DNA of 64,000 nucleotides. It comes from Pinus tabuliformis (lineage: Eukaryota; Streptophyta; Pinopsida; Pinales; Pinaceae). A program made the translations under genes and the position numbers. Below, one piece after another: positions 24,422-35,769 of the stretch. The notes below the pieces were generated by a model, which was not told the origin of the DNA, searched no databases, and saw nothing but the letters and a program-made list of their open reading frames with translations. The stretch is taken from NCBI GenBank assembly GCA_031772625.1, contig CM062819.1, positions 1,228,439,070-1,228,503,069 on the forward strand, given 5' to 3'. Position 1 is the stretch's first letter, and every line of letters begins with the position of its first letter.

Positions 24422-25899
24422 CTAGGCCAAGGAAGCCTTGACCAAGATCTGAAGTTTATCTTGCGCTTTTTGCCTCCTTGATCTCTTCTTCAACTTGGCC
24501 TTCAAGTTCCTGATTCTATCTTGGCACACCATATTCCTTGACAAATAGTGATATACCATGTTTCTCAACATATTTTTCTCATTGATGGCCTTCTCCAACA
24601 TCCTCTCCAACCAAGACTCACGATCAGCATTGATTTCTTGCTCAAGTGTTGTGAAGTTGACTTTCTTGTTTTTGGCAGCTTGACGGTTTTCTCGTATGTT
24701 TCTTAGCTCCATTACGGTTTGCTAATCCTCTAGTTGTTTGTTTCTTTGCTCCAGGTATTTGACGATCCACATGGCTCTTTGTAGGTTGAGAGACAAATGT
24801 TGAATTTCGGCTTGTTGCTCTTGGATTATCTCTCTAAGCTTTGAGCTTTGTGAGCCCAAATCAGTGTCATCATTCTGAATGAGAATGAAATCAGTCTCCT
24901 GCTCACATGAAGGCCCCTCATCATGTAATGGCCTCTTTCCCTTGTCCTGGACCTGTTGTGTTGATGAGGGAAGCAAGACCCCTTCCACCCCAGGTGGAGA
25001 TAATACTCGCTTTGCTACTGCAAACAACCCTGTAGTGCCCTTTTGATAGGTGACAAACACTGGCACACTAGTGGTTTGTGTCTCATGACCCTCTTGCTGA
25101 TGTGAAGGTCCACCTGTCTCATGAAAAGCTTCTGGAGGTAGCTGAGGAGCTGTGAAAAACTCATGAGAAATAAAATCCTCCAATGAAATGTCCTGCAAAC
25201 CAAGCTGATGCATGACCACAATTTTGATCAGTGCAAAATGATATACATTGTTATACTGCTGCTGAGGAGTCTTCTTGTGCACTATGGTGGTCATATTTTC
25301 AATGTTCCGGCAAATGAAGTAGGGGATATTCATCATTCTCACCCTGGTTAAGTGCATCAACAGTCTGATATGGTAGGCATACAGGCGAGGGCGAGAAAAC
25401 TATCCCTCACAACTAAAATACTTAATTATGAGTTTCATCAAGGGAGCATATGAGTCTTTCAGGTACTAAAAGGGAAAAACTCTACCGAGTTGTCTCAAAT
25501 AACCAGGCTTGATGTATGGTTCATAATGTTCCTTGTCAATTTGCTGCCTTTTATTCCACTGTTATCCGACATTAGAATTTCGGTTGCTAGAGAAATAGAC
25601 TCCGGTGTCAAGGTGAATGTCACACCAGCTAGAGTGGCTTGACCATTATGTAAATGAAGCACAAACAACCTAGCCAACTCATGATGGTACTGGACTCTAG
25701 CAACCATTTCACAGAATTGATAACAAGATTGGTGTTGGAAGCATGTGATAGCAAGAGGGCAGGCCTGCAGCTCAGCAAGTGAAGTAGGCTCCTCTCATAT
25801 ATGTTTGCCACCCTTGTGAGGTCTCCTTGGTGCATGCATTTCTGTAAGAGAGTCACTGTGTGTCTCTTCATCTCGATCATATGAAGGATCAGATTCCAT
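24422..25899 (-). pseudogene. ORF inside the G1 3' LTR, plant-transposon-type protein with C-terminal coiled coil
   Basis: The start ATG (25897-25899) opens an acidic N-terminus (MESDPSYDRDEETHSDS). A globular part follows with QYHHELARLFVLHLHNGQATL and TFTLTPESISLA, then NIPYFICRNIENMTTIVHKK. These resemble the domain annotated in plants as putative plant transposon protein, often found beside gypsy pol genes. A low-complexity linker and a strongly helical Glu/Gln/Lys tail (about 24450-24860) end in a basic stretch (KAKLKKRSRRQK). Lesions here are a stop near 25777 (KHI*EEP), a frame change near 25565, stops near 25465 and 25400 and a TAG at 24724-24726. The 5' LTR copy lacks these. The function of the protein is unknown. 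Confidence 0.65.
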
Positions 25900-26439
25900 G
25901 TTTGCTAATGTGTCAGTTTTCTTAATGAGTATGAAGAGATTTATGGTGTTTTTAGCTTTCTGCCACCAAGGGTAAGAATGTATGAGGGACTGTGGAGGGA
26001 GAGGGTATGAGGGGTTTGGGAATATTATGACAAGTTTTTTTGGAAATAGGGGGTTTAGGGAATAGTATGTAAGCTTAGGGACAACAATTAGGGTTTGGGG
26101 ATTTTGTAGTTAGGATTTGGGAAAATGGAAATTAGGGATAAGGGTGAATGATTTTAGGAATATAGGAATTAGGGAATGAGTGGATGAAACTGAAAAATAA
26201 ATGGAGGAGTCAAAGAGTAAGGGGGTGATGAAATAGACTTGGTAGCAAAAACATAAATACAAACTCTAGGCAATTGTTTTTGAGAAAAATTGCAAAGAGG
26301 TAGGGTTTGAGATTTTACACACTAAACCACCATAAATTCTAAGAAAAACTCTTTCACTAGCAAGGGAAGAACTCTAGACTTACTTGCACACCATAGGATT
26401 GAGCAATTTTGGAAATTTGAGGGAGTTTATGGTGAAATC

Positions 26440-26580
26440 GGGCTTGCAACGCTATGCACCATGCCACAAACCCAACATGTCATGCCCTTTATATGTGCGC
26501 GCCAGTGAATTTTTTACACTGTGGAGGGCGGCCCAATGCATCGCGCCTCTCACCCAATGCGCTGCGCCCACGAACTTGCA
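26440..26580. repeat. GC-rich short repeats in the G1 3' LTR
   Basis: Words of the form CC-ACAAACCCAA-TG-CATGCCCTTTA and CCCAATGC(G/A)(C/T)-GCGCC occur in a short series. This copy has fewer units than the 5' LTR and more TG/CA in place of CG. That accounts for the 71-bp length difference between the LTRs together with small indels. Confidence 0.7.
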
Positions 26581-27689
26581 CAGTTTTGCTGCAATTTTGC
26601 TCCCTTTGTTCAACACAGCCTTCTCTTGCTCAATATTTCTTCTTTGAATGCAAATGAGCTTTTTGAATCATGAAAAATGATTTATATACAAGAGCTTTTG
26701 ATTTTTCATTCATAAAACCCACTTTTGTAATGTTTGCATTGTGACTTACTTTTTCAACTCTGTTTTTTGGGCAGTTTACTTTATTTGTGCTTCTGATGAA
26801 CTGAATGACTTGATTTTTTGTTTTCCTTGTATGGGATGGAGCAGCTGAAGCTTGGCAAGGTGACCAGGGTTGCCGCTGAAGTTTTTTACATATGAGAGAA
26901 CTGAAATTACACCAATTTATACAATAAAAACCTAAAATACTATGTTTTTCCTCAAAACAGGGTTTTGAGGAAAAATGCATTTATGAGCAAGTGATTATGA
27001 AATTGGTACTAGAACTTGATTCAACCTCCTCATGCGCTTGTTGATCGTTATTGGACATTTTGAAGAGCTTTTTGATGAAACCCTAGACCTAATGAAACTG
27101 AAACCCTAGAAATGACTCTTGCAAATTTAAGGACGAAAAGTGACTGCAGATGATCTTGATGAATGAAAATGGGCCAGCAGGTAAAGGACATGAGGGAAAA
27201 TGTACTACAAGCCACTACCGTCAGATGATCCATGCTCCTAATGGAATGTAGCTGACTAAGCGAGACACCTAATATGCAATGCAACAAGAGAATTTGATCT
27301 CTGACGGAGGGATGAAGATACCGACACTAGCATTGGCTCCAATGGAGATGGTAGCTCCTTGAAGGTGCCAAGAACTAAAGATCTCTGGGAAAGTAGGCAG
27401 TGCCTTCGTCCATTGGGCTATGGAGTCAATAACTTTGACAAACAAAAATCAGACCCTTGACTCAATTTCAGGACTGAGATCTAACTCAAAACTGACTCAA
27501 TTTCAATACTGAAATCGACTTGAAAGACCTGACTCAAATAAACCAAACCAAAACTGAAATCAAAACTCAGTTTTATAGCCTTCACCTCGGGCCCCAAACT
27601 GAAAGAATGAAAATAGTACACATTGGCAATGGAATTTAAACAAACCGGTATGTACAATGATACATATGATAGCAAAAAACATTTCACAA

Positions 27690-28612
27690 ATAGTACCATT
27701 TGAGTAGCCGATCGTTGACCGGCCCACCGAGATAATCTTCGCCATTCATTTCTTGCAAAAGGAATGCATTTTGGCCCCGATATGCAGCGATCCTGAAAGG
27801 TCCTTTCCAAATATTTTCAAACTTGCCATGCTTACCTTTCTCTTCGTTTCTTGCATCCCACTTCAGTACTATGACTTCTATTTGGAACTTGTCCGCCTTT
27901 GCCTTTCGATCATATATCTTCTTGATTCTCTCTTACAGCTTGAAAGTGTTTTGAAATACTTCCTCTCTAGTTTGCTGCAAATGAATTATTTGATTGATTC
28001 TCCGTTGTAAATGATCATCTTCGATACCTGCTTCTTGTAGGAGTTTAACCACCGGGATTGCAAGAGAGGTCGGGAAGACTGTGTCCACACCATACACGAG
28101 CTGAAAAGGAGACATGCCTATAGATTTCTTTTGACTTACTCTGTCTGCCCAAAGTGTATTAACCAACTTTTTGTGCCAACTTTTCTTGTTCGTTTCCAGC
28201 AGCTTTTTGATAATGTTGACCAAATATTTATTTGAGGATTCTGCCAATCCGTTACCTTGGGGGTAATATGCAGTTGAGTGTCCCAAAGTGATTTGATATT
28301 TATGACAAAAGTCAATCATTATTTTAGATTTAAAGGCTGCTGCATTGTCAGTGATCAACTTATTTGGACAGCCAAAACGAGACAAAATGTTGTTTTCAAG
28401 AAATGAAATAATTACCGAATCAGTGGCCTGCCTCGTGGGAATCACCTCAATCCATTTAGTGAAATAATTCGTTGCTGTGAGGATCCATTTGTGCTGCGCT
28501 GAAGAAGAAGGATGGATCTCGCCAATGAAATCCAAACCCCACTGCTAAAATGGAGCACTTACTTCAATGGGCTTGAGTGGTAAAGGCTGCAACTTCCTCC
28601 TACCTTGAAAAA
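27690..28612 (-). pseudogene. Gypsy integrase (G1)
   Basis: The enzyme joins element DNA to the genome. In reading order the remnant has the end of the zinc domain (CHECQIFQGRRKLQPLPL), then QWGLDFIGEIHPSSSAQHKW with the first catalytic Asp, ITDNAAAFKSKIM with the second Asp, and NGLAESSNKYLVNIIKKL with the Glu. A C-terminal barrel follows, ending GPVNDRLLKWYYL. All three DDE residues are present. The main lesions are a TAG just before QWGLDF, where Gln is usual, and a TAA after FQNTFKL near 27933. The GPVN-LLKWYY ending is typical of Tat-like integrases. About 360 bp of non-coding sequence separate it from the 3' LTR. Confidence 0.85.
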
Positions 28613-30525
28613 TCTGACATTCGTGGCAGCTTGCTACTATTTTGTACACATCAACAAAAAGAGTTGGCAAATAATATCTTGCTCTCAAAATTTTATTGGT
28701 TGTTGTCTTCTAGAAAAGATGGCCTTTGCAATCTCCCTTGTGAAAGTCTTCCATAACCTGTTTTGCCTCTTCTTCAACCAAAAAATTGAGCAAGACACTA
28801 CCAGGATCTTTCCAATAGAGTGTGTTATTCATGATATAAAACTTTGCAACCTTCAATTTCAGTGTCCTACTTTTGTTCTTAGCCATTCCAGGTGGTGATG
28901 ATAGGTTTTGGAGTACATAAACAATGTCCAAATACCAAGGAGAAAGAAGAAAAATTTCTGATACCTGAGCGGGCAGACTCTCTTCATCTTCCTCGGACAT
29001 AGCAGCAATGAGATTAATGTCCAAGGCATGCAAATTTGACTCAGCCATTAGTTTGGCCAGCCCTTGACCTTTGATGAGCTTTGTTAGTTTGATCTCCACG
29101 TCATATTCCAACAAGGCAGCAATCCATTTGCCTCTTCTCCCCTCTGGATCTGTTTGCACTAAGATATCTTTAACAACAGCGTTAGGGACATAAGAAAGGA
29201 TGTGAAAATGCATAATATAAACCTGAAAATCTTTCAATGCCTTTACCAAAGTGAGAGCTTGTTTTTCGATAATATTGTACTTTAATGCCACATCCCTTAT
29301 GGTTCTGCTGAAAAATGCAATTGGTTTCTCAAGATGGTCTCTTTTTTGCATCAAGACCGCTGCCATATTATGATCCGAGGAAAATGAAAACAAAATGAAA
29401 TCCTAAGTATAGTCTAGGCTGATCAACACCAAAGCTGAAGAAAGGGCCAATTTCACCAAATTGAAAGACTTAATTGCTTCCTCGGTCCACTTCACTACAC
29501 TATATTTTTTAAGCATGTTTGTGATTTCCCTTAAATGTTCTGCAAGATTGGGCACAAAGCGATGTAAGAAATTCATCTTACCATTGAATGATTGGATTTC
29601 TTTCTTACTTCGTGGAAAATAAATTTTTTGAATGGCTTCCACCCGAGCTGGATCGATGTTGATGCCCTCATTTGATATAATATGACCAAGAAGCTTACCT
29701 TCATCCATGGAAAACAAACTTTTCTTTGGATTGAGAGATATACCATGCTTCCTACACCGCTGAAATACAATTTTCAAATGATAAAGGTTCTCTTCATTTG
29801 AACTAGAGAAAATTGTCAAATCATCAAGATAAACAACTAGAAAAACATCCTTTTCATTAGCAAATGCGATATCCATCGCCTGCTGAAAGGTTGCACCAAC
29901 ATTTTTCAATCTGAAAGGCATCTTTGCATAGTGAAAAGTTCCCCACGAAGTGGTGAACGTTGTTTTGTCTCTATCATCCTCATGGACCAGAATTTGGTTA
30001 TAACCCGAATACCCATCGAGTAGCAACATGCGGGATGCTCCAACTACTCTTTGAAGTATGTGATCCATCTTAGGCAATGGATAGTTGTCCTTCAAAGATA
30101 CTTTATTCAAATTTCTAAAATCAATACATAACCGAATCTCACCTATTTTGTTGCACACGGGCACCATATTTGAAATCCAATCTGAAAATCTTATGGGGAC
30201 GATGATACCAGCTTTGTACAACCGATTGACTTCCTTCTCAATTGAGGGCAATAGATTTATTTATTCTTCTTAGCTTCTGACAAAAATGCTTTTGATTTGG
30301 CTTGATCGGGGTGATACGCTGAATTATGCTTGTGTCATATGCCTTCAAATCTGAATAATCCCAAGCAAATACATCAGTAAAATAAGATAGTAAACTAATA
30401 TACTTTGCTTTTACCTGTGGAGGCAATGCCTTTGATAACTTCACCATTTTAGGATTTTCAACTGATCCAATGTTCACATCCTCAACTCCTTTCTTGGTTG
30501 GCGGCAAGCTCGGTTTTTGGGCCAC
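28613..30525 (-). pseudogene. Reverse transcriptase, gypsy RNase H and zinc-domain start (G1)
   Basis: This is the core polymerase part of pol. The frame opens with a linker (PKMVKLSKALPPQVKAKYISLL, then DVFAWDYSDLKAYD) typical of the Tat branch. RT follows: GIIVPIRFSDWISNMVPV, GEIRLCIDFRNLNKVSLKDNYPLPKMD, LLDGYSGYNQI, MPFRLKNVGATFQQAM and the catalytic YLDD at 29820-29831. The connection and RNase H follow with FSSDHNMAAVLMQ, AFFSRTIRDVALKYNIIEKQAL and YVPNAVVKDIL. A zinc-domain start (NNTLYWKDPGS) and DFHKGDCKGHLF lead into integrase. Only a frameshift near 30250, a TAG near 29400 and another near 28710 break an otherwise readable chain. In the RNase H motif one expected Asp-Ala pair reads FSFSSD, so assignment of its first acid is tentative. 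Confidence 0.85.
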
Positions 30526-30612
30526 ATCAGCCTGATTGAACAGCTCCTCTGAAGCTATTAGACCTTTAGGAATGACATTGTCCTTTAGCTACAAAACTTC
30601 CATCTGATTAAC

Positions 30613-31308
30613 TTAAATATCCATCTCACCATCATCATACTCCACATCAATAGAAGTATCTTTGAACTTACCTTCATTTTGCAGAAATTCATCGATCTCT
30701 TCGTCATCTTGAAACACTTGCCAATACCTTTGATTGTCAGGGACAGCTGGGCGATGTTTCACATGAATCTCAAACTTGTTGTTTGAATTCATCGGAATTT
30801 TCAAATTACTTGCTGCTGTTGCAAGTGAATCTGCAATGACATTCTGAACACGAGGGACACATGTCAAAGTGTAATCTGAAAATACTCTCAAGATATCTAA
30901 TACCGCATTGTGGTAGGCCCGCATTTGAGGATGCTTAGCTTGGTATTCTCCTTTCACTTGCTTGATAACTAACTCGGAGTCGCCATACACTGAAATCCTT
31001 TTAGCATTTAACTTTCTAAGAATTTTCAAACCAGCAATTAAAGCCTCATATTAATCCTCATTATTTGAATAGTCGAAAGCTATTTTATAAGAACAGACCC
31101 TTACATTGCTTGGCACTTTGTTTGGGGCGAAAATAGGGCTACGTATCCAAATGCCAATTCTAGCACCTTCCCTTCCTACCACGCCATCAAAATCCATACT
31201 CCACAAGCTTGCTTCATCCTCTTCCAAATGTTGAAATTCTCTTTGCTCCTTGTTGTCCATCAATATGTTGATGTTGTTGGAAGGTTGATTGCTCAGCGGT
31301 ACTATCAA
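30613..31308 (-). pseudogene. Second, plant/archaeal-type RNase H upstream of RT (G1)
   Basis: Motifs are SMDFDGVVGREGARIGIWI (first Asp), YEALIAGLKILRKLNAKRISVYGDSELVIKQ (Glu and Asp) and VPRVQNVIADSLATAASNLKIP (final Asp). These four acids and their spacing are those of the archaeal-like RNase H found as an extra domain in Tat-branch gypsy elements and in plant L1 LINEs. A tail with PAVPDNQRYWQVFQDDEEIDEFL follows. The domain lies between protease and RT, whereas in the Tat elements I know best the second RNase H lies between the gypsy RNase H and integrase. A single TAA near 31050 breaks the frame before YEALIAGL. The role is probably precise removal of the RNA primer or polypurine tract, by analogy. 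Confidence 0.8.
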
Positions 31309-31381
31309 GTCTTTGTATTTCTTGCTTTAAGACCTCTCTAAAATTTTCAGTGATCTCTAGAATGTCTTCTACTTCAACTAC

Positions 31382-32287
31382 TTAGCTATTTACATCATTA
31401 AAGCTATCTGAATACAAAACAAATGATTCTAAATCAGTATGTACATAGTTGATTGGATGATTTACCGGTTTCTCCTTGCTAGTAATCATGTACTTCATCT
31501 TTTGCTCCCGGTACAATTTCGTCATTTGACCGAACACAGGAATAGTAGCATAGGAGAAATCAAGTTGCATTGTCGCTTTAATCTTTTCTCCCCAACATTT
31601 GGATAGAAGCATGCCAAATCTAGGAGGTATATCCGCCATAACCACATCCATCAAAACATTTTTAGCCGGAATCTGATCCAAACTGACCACCAAATCTTTG
31701 ATGAGACCAATGCCTCTTACTCTGCCAGAATCAAAAGAGTAGAGGTCATGATACTTTTTAGTGATATCCAATCCCAATTTCTCCATGATGACTTTAGGCA
31801 TGAGATTATGTGAGGCTCCAGAATCAAACATATCATTGTGTAATACGTAGTAATGCACCCTGAGACTGATGTAAAAAGGAGCTACATCACTATCTTGGGA
31901 CTGACCTTCCAGTGCTGGGCCAAAAATCAACTCAGGTCTATCATCCTCCACGTTCACCATATCAGATGATGGATCTAAATTCAAAATCTTAGACACCTGA
32001 CCTTTGTAGCTGCTATTCTTCACCAACTCAGTCAAAGGAATAGATACTTTTAACTTAGCAATTTCATGTTCTAAGTTAAAAACTGAAATTTTCTCTACCT
32101 CTTTCGCTGAAACATCCTTCTTTTCAGTTTTCTCCTTTGATACACTTGGTTGATTGGATCTTTCATTTGCTGATGGCGTTTTCCTGGTGGTAGGATCAGC
32201 TGTCTCTTTTCCCTTTTTCTGCAAAATGGGAGGATCATTCTTTTGCACTATTGTCTCCTTCCTTTTCTGAATTGGATTTATGGGCAC
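31382..32287 (-). pseudogene. Gypsy aspartic protease region (G1)
   Basis: Protease cuts the gag-pol polyprotein. The active-site motif MFDSGASHNLMP (DSG at 31817-31825) is intact and is followed by PKVIMEKLGLDI, a usual extension. A flap and core (GRVRGIGLIKDLVVSLDQIP, then ADIPPRFGMLLSKCWGEKI) and an ending with FGQMTKLYREQKMKYMI follow. The N-terminal 110 residues are a Lys/Ser/Glu-rich linker from gag. The frame is open for 301 codons without a stop, the longest intact segment of the element. It is probably part of one gag-pol reading frame. Confidence 0.85.
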
Positions 32288-32289
32288 AT

Positions 32290-33980
32290 CTCTACTTTTG
32301 AGTGAATATTGTTGCTGCTAGGCTCACAAAGCATTCATGTATCCTCTTTGATATTCATCAGACTCCTCCTCAAGAACTGTTTCATTTGCCAAGATGAAAT
32401 TTTTGTCCCTTTGTACAACTAAGTTCTCTGAATACTCTTTGTCTTCGGTGATAAAAATTGGCATATCATCAGGTGTAAAGAGATGATTTTCTTCTCCAAT
32501 TACAGTCTCCTCAACATTTGATTCTGGACCATGTACAAAATTCTACTGTAAGGGTGTCTTTACCTACTGCTGCGCTACTTGGTCTTGTGCTCGTTGCTCT
32601 CTTTGCTTAATTCTAAATTGTGGTTGCTGCTGGCCATGGAAATTGGGATTTCTGACTTGTGGTTCAGACTTGTCAATTGTCAGTCTGTCAAACATCTTCT
32701 CCATCTTTCAGAGCACTTGATCTGAAGTGGAAACCTCTTCCTTTATTGTTACATTCTTTTCATCCTTTGTTCTATCTCTCTTGGCAAGTAGATTTGCTTC
32801 AACACTGACTGCAATTTTCTGCATATCTTCCAGAGTGGCCAGATCTCTTTCTCTTAATTGATAGGCCATATCAGGATTGAAGCCATCTGGAAACTTAATT
32901 AAAGCCAGCCCCATAGGTGGCTTTATATCAGCAGGAATTGCATTGTAAACAGAATTGAATCTAATACAATAATCTTGAATAAACTCACCAACATTCCGTT
33001 TGATGTTCTCATATTTAGAAGGGATCTGAAGAGGGTTTTTCTTCACCTCCTAGCGATCCAAGAATTATCTTTGAAGATTAGTCAATGTAGTGATACTTGC
33101 AGTCGGCAAAGCTCTGAACCACTTCCTCACTTCACCGCCAAAGGTTTGTACAAATAGTCTCATTGTCACATTTTCTGCATCAATCTCATGAAGGTCGAAG
33201 AAATCTGTCATCCTATCCACATGTTACTAAGCTGTAACACCATGAGGAGTGCCATCAAACAATGGAATTTTGATTTGATATTCAACGGACATATCATCCA
33301 AATTTTGAGGGAGCCTCAAGGGGTGCAAATCAGGCAGCCATTGCTCTAGGTGGATTTACAGCTGGTCTTGGGGTTGTAGGGGGAGTTGTTTGAGCTGATG
33401 TATGAGGTGTATGTGTTGTGGATGGAGGTGACGAAATTTTTTATGTTTGAGGGGTAGAAGGAGTAGATGGAGGTGACACCACTGCAGATTTCTGATAAGA
33501 GATGGAAGGCTGCATGGGCATGGTCGGAATGAAGGGAGATTTGGTAGGAATTTTTGAACTGGATGCAATTGTGGATGACCCAAGAGTTGCAGATGCAGAC
33601 TCTAAAAATTCAGGAATGTTTGTAGCCATAACGGCCGTTTGAAGTCTCAAAATATAATTGTCAATTGATCTATTAGCCTTTTTAGTTTCAAGATCTTTAA
33701 CAAACTCTGGATTTAAGGTAGTAGAACCAACAACACTTTCAGATTTGGTCTCAAACAACGACAACTCAAACTATTCATCAAACTCAAGATCTTCAAGATA
33801 CTAAAAAACAATAGGACATGAACGAGATTTGAACACAGGAATCATAGAACTTTCTCGGCGAAGAATTATCAGTATAAGATTGTGATTTTCATACACAGGA
33901 GGTGGATCAGGATCTGGATTTGCTTTGGTGTGTCTTCTGGAAGCCAGTGTGTTATTAGTTTTAGGAAATCAAATGGACAT
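32290..33980 (-). pseudogene. Gypsy gag (G1)
   Basis: Gag is the structural particle protein. The likely start is the ATG at 33978-33980, about 240 bp inside from the primer-binding site. It is followed by an early TGA (CGA context) and DPDPPPVYENHNLIL. A Ser/Thr/Pro-rich linker precedes the retrotransposon gag core: IPLFDGTPHGVTA, HVDRMTDFFDLHEID, VRKWFRALPTASI and VGEFIQDYCIRFNSVYNAIP. The WFRALP and F-Q-Y-RF words are diagnostic for gypsy gag. No CCHC knuckle is visible, which is usual in this branch. The C-terminal part has NPNFHGQQQPQFRIKQREQ and a YQRGYMNAL word. Several TAG stops (for example in AQQ*VKTPLQ) and a frame change near 33430 break it. Confidence 0.8.
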
Positions 33981-34222
33981 TACCAACTTGTTCAACCTAT
34001 CAAATTCTAAACTTATCATCCAAAGGTTTAGAATTATCAGATGTACTGGGGCAATTTGCAAGTTAGATATTTTTGTTTATAAGACTAGACCAGAGATAGA
34101 CTGAAGCAGAGTTTATCTACTTTCACTACTGCAAAGAAAGAGCGTTTCTAAGGCTACCTGGCATAACATTAGGCTCCGTTTGTAGTTTATAAAATGAAGA
34201 ACACTAACAAACAAACAATTTC

Positions 34223-34243
34223 GGTTCCCTAGTATGGTCGCCA
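34223..34243 (-). other. Primer-binding site of G1
   Basis: On the minus strand the sequence three bases inside the 5' LTR reads TGGCGACCATACTAGG and continues GAACC. Athila/Tat-type elements often have a TGGCGAC-starting site. I cannot name the tRNA with confidence. Its position fixes 34247 as the inner edge of the 5' LTR. Confidence 0.75.
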
Positions 34244-35769
34244 CTATGTTAGTGCCTAAATCTACCTCAAGATGAGAAAGTAGGATCTAGGGTAACATCA
34301 AACCGTGCTTAACCTAGTAAATAGCCCTACCAGGTTGGGAGAGGGCTCTCTCCTTGTCAATCTCAGCAAAATATGATTAATGAGGGCTTGAGATGACTGA
34401 AGTGCATACTGATATTAGGCTAGGTACGTGTGCAAAAGAGCTTGATTGAATATAATGATGTTTTCTTGGCTCAAATGGAAAGGCAGATTTGGGTCTTGGA
34501 AATGAGGCACAGTTTTGCAGAGATCTTTATGGGGCAAGGTAGGAAACTAATTTGACACTTCAAATTGAATGAAATGGAGAGATTTAGACAGGTGAGGAGT
34601 TGAAGAGGGCAAGAAATCCTCAAGGATCCTCTTCAAACAGCTGAAAACATTAATAAATAAGCAAACTTTAGGTAGAGCACTGTAAATTCAATGGATTCTA
34701 CCTTTATCCTTGTTTGTTTTAGTTAAGAAGAAACAAGAGAGATAATGGCATACATAAAACACATGTAAACTTAAAATTATAGAGGAAAACACAATACCAA
34801 AGCAAAATGCCACATGAATCCCATAAAGTGTTGCAAACCACTGGTCTATTCCTTAGCCAAACTGCTGAAATGAGTATACAGTGAAGCTCCAAGATTTCCC
34901 AAAAGTCCAACCATGCTAATGACTAAAAAAACATAAGATATAGGCAAGAAACAACTCATCCTAGCCTCTAGGGGTCGAGCTCATGAGTTTAGGAGCTTCT
35001 CCAACAAATTCTAAACTGAGAACTAAAAGGTAGGCAGTGGAACAACATGCCTCTAAAAAGTAGGGAACTGATTCATACAGTTGCAAACTAACTTTTCATG
35101 GATGAATCTACCTGTATGAGTAAAAATTCAACATAATTACATCAAGATCCATCAAATTACATTAAATTACATCATGAGTTTGACATTAAGAAGGATGAAA
35201 GTCAAACTGTCAAGAAACTAGGCTAAAAATAGAGTATTTTGGTCAAATTGAGCAAAATTTCACCAATGCGTCGCACTGATTTCCCTATGCATAGTGCCTT
35301 TTTGTAGCTACTTTTGGAGGCCTTCTAGGTGTCAAAATTTTCTTCAAGTGGGCTTGTTGGAAAGGTTTGCCTGTCTACGTTCAAGCACAACTGGAATTTT
35401 TGAATTTTTCCTCCATTTGCCCCTCCAAAATAGAGTTCTCGCAAGACTGCTTCCTGTGTGTCAAAAAAGGGGCAGAAAGGTCATTTTTATGGTGTTTTTG
35501 ACCTTTTTGGGGGCTCAAAACCTGTCAAAATTTCTTGGCCATTGGTGAGCATGCATATTTTTTCACGAGAAATCCAAAATTTTTGAGTTTTCATCAGAAG
35601 GAGTCCCCCATCAAAAGCGAGCACCAGGTGGCGCGGCGCATTGGGCAGAAAAACCTGTTTTTTGGCCCAAAAATTCCAAAAATGCAAAAAGTATCCCAAA
35701 TTTTTTGAAATTTTGGTTGAGTGTCCTCCATTAGGTGCTATGCTGGGACAAGGAAGCCTTGGCCAAGAT

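Larger units (their letters stand above)
22945..27332 (-). repeat. 3' LTR of G1 (4388 bp)
   Basis: The LTR aligns with 34247-38705 from end to end. On the + strand it starts TGTTAGTGCC and ends CACTAGCA, where the partner has CACTAACA. It contains a sense ORF (24422-25899), a GC-rich minisatellite near 26440-26580 and AT/G-rich sequence of GGGTTTAGGG type upstream of the ORF. By eye the two LTRs differ at roughly one base in ten to fifteen, so the insertion is old. Confidence 0.92.

Noticed and set aside
25629-25880. Open frame of 83 codons, also present near 36943-37194
   Set aside because: It is a shifted-frame shadow of the LTR ORF and is explained by it.
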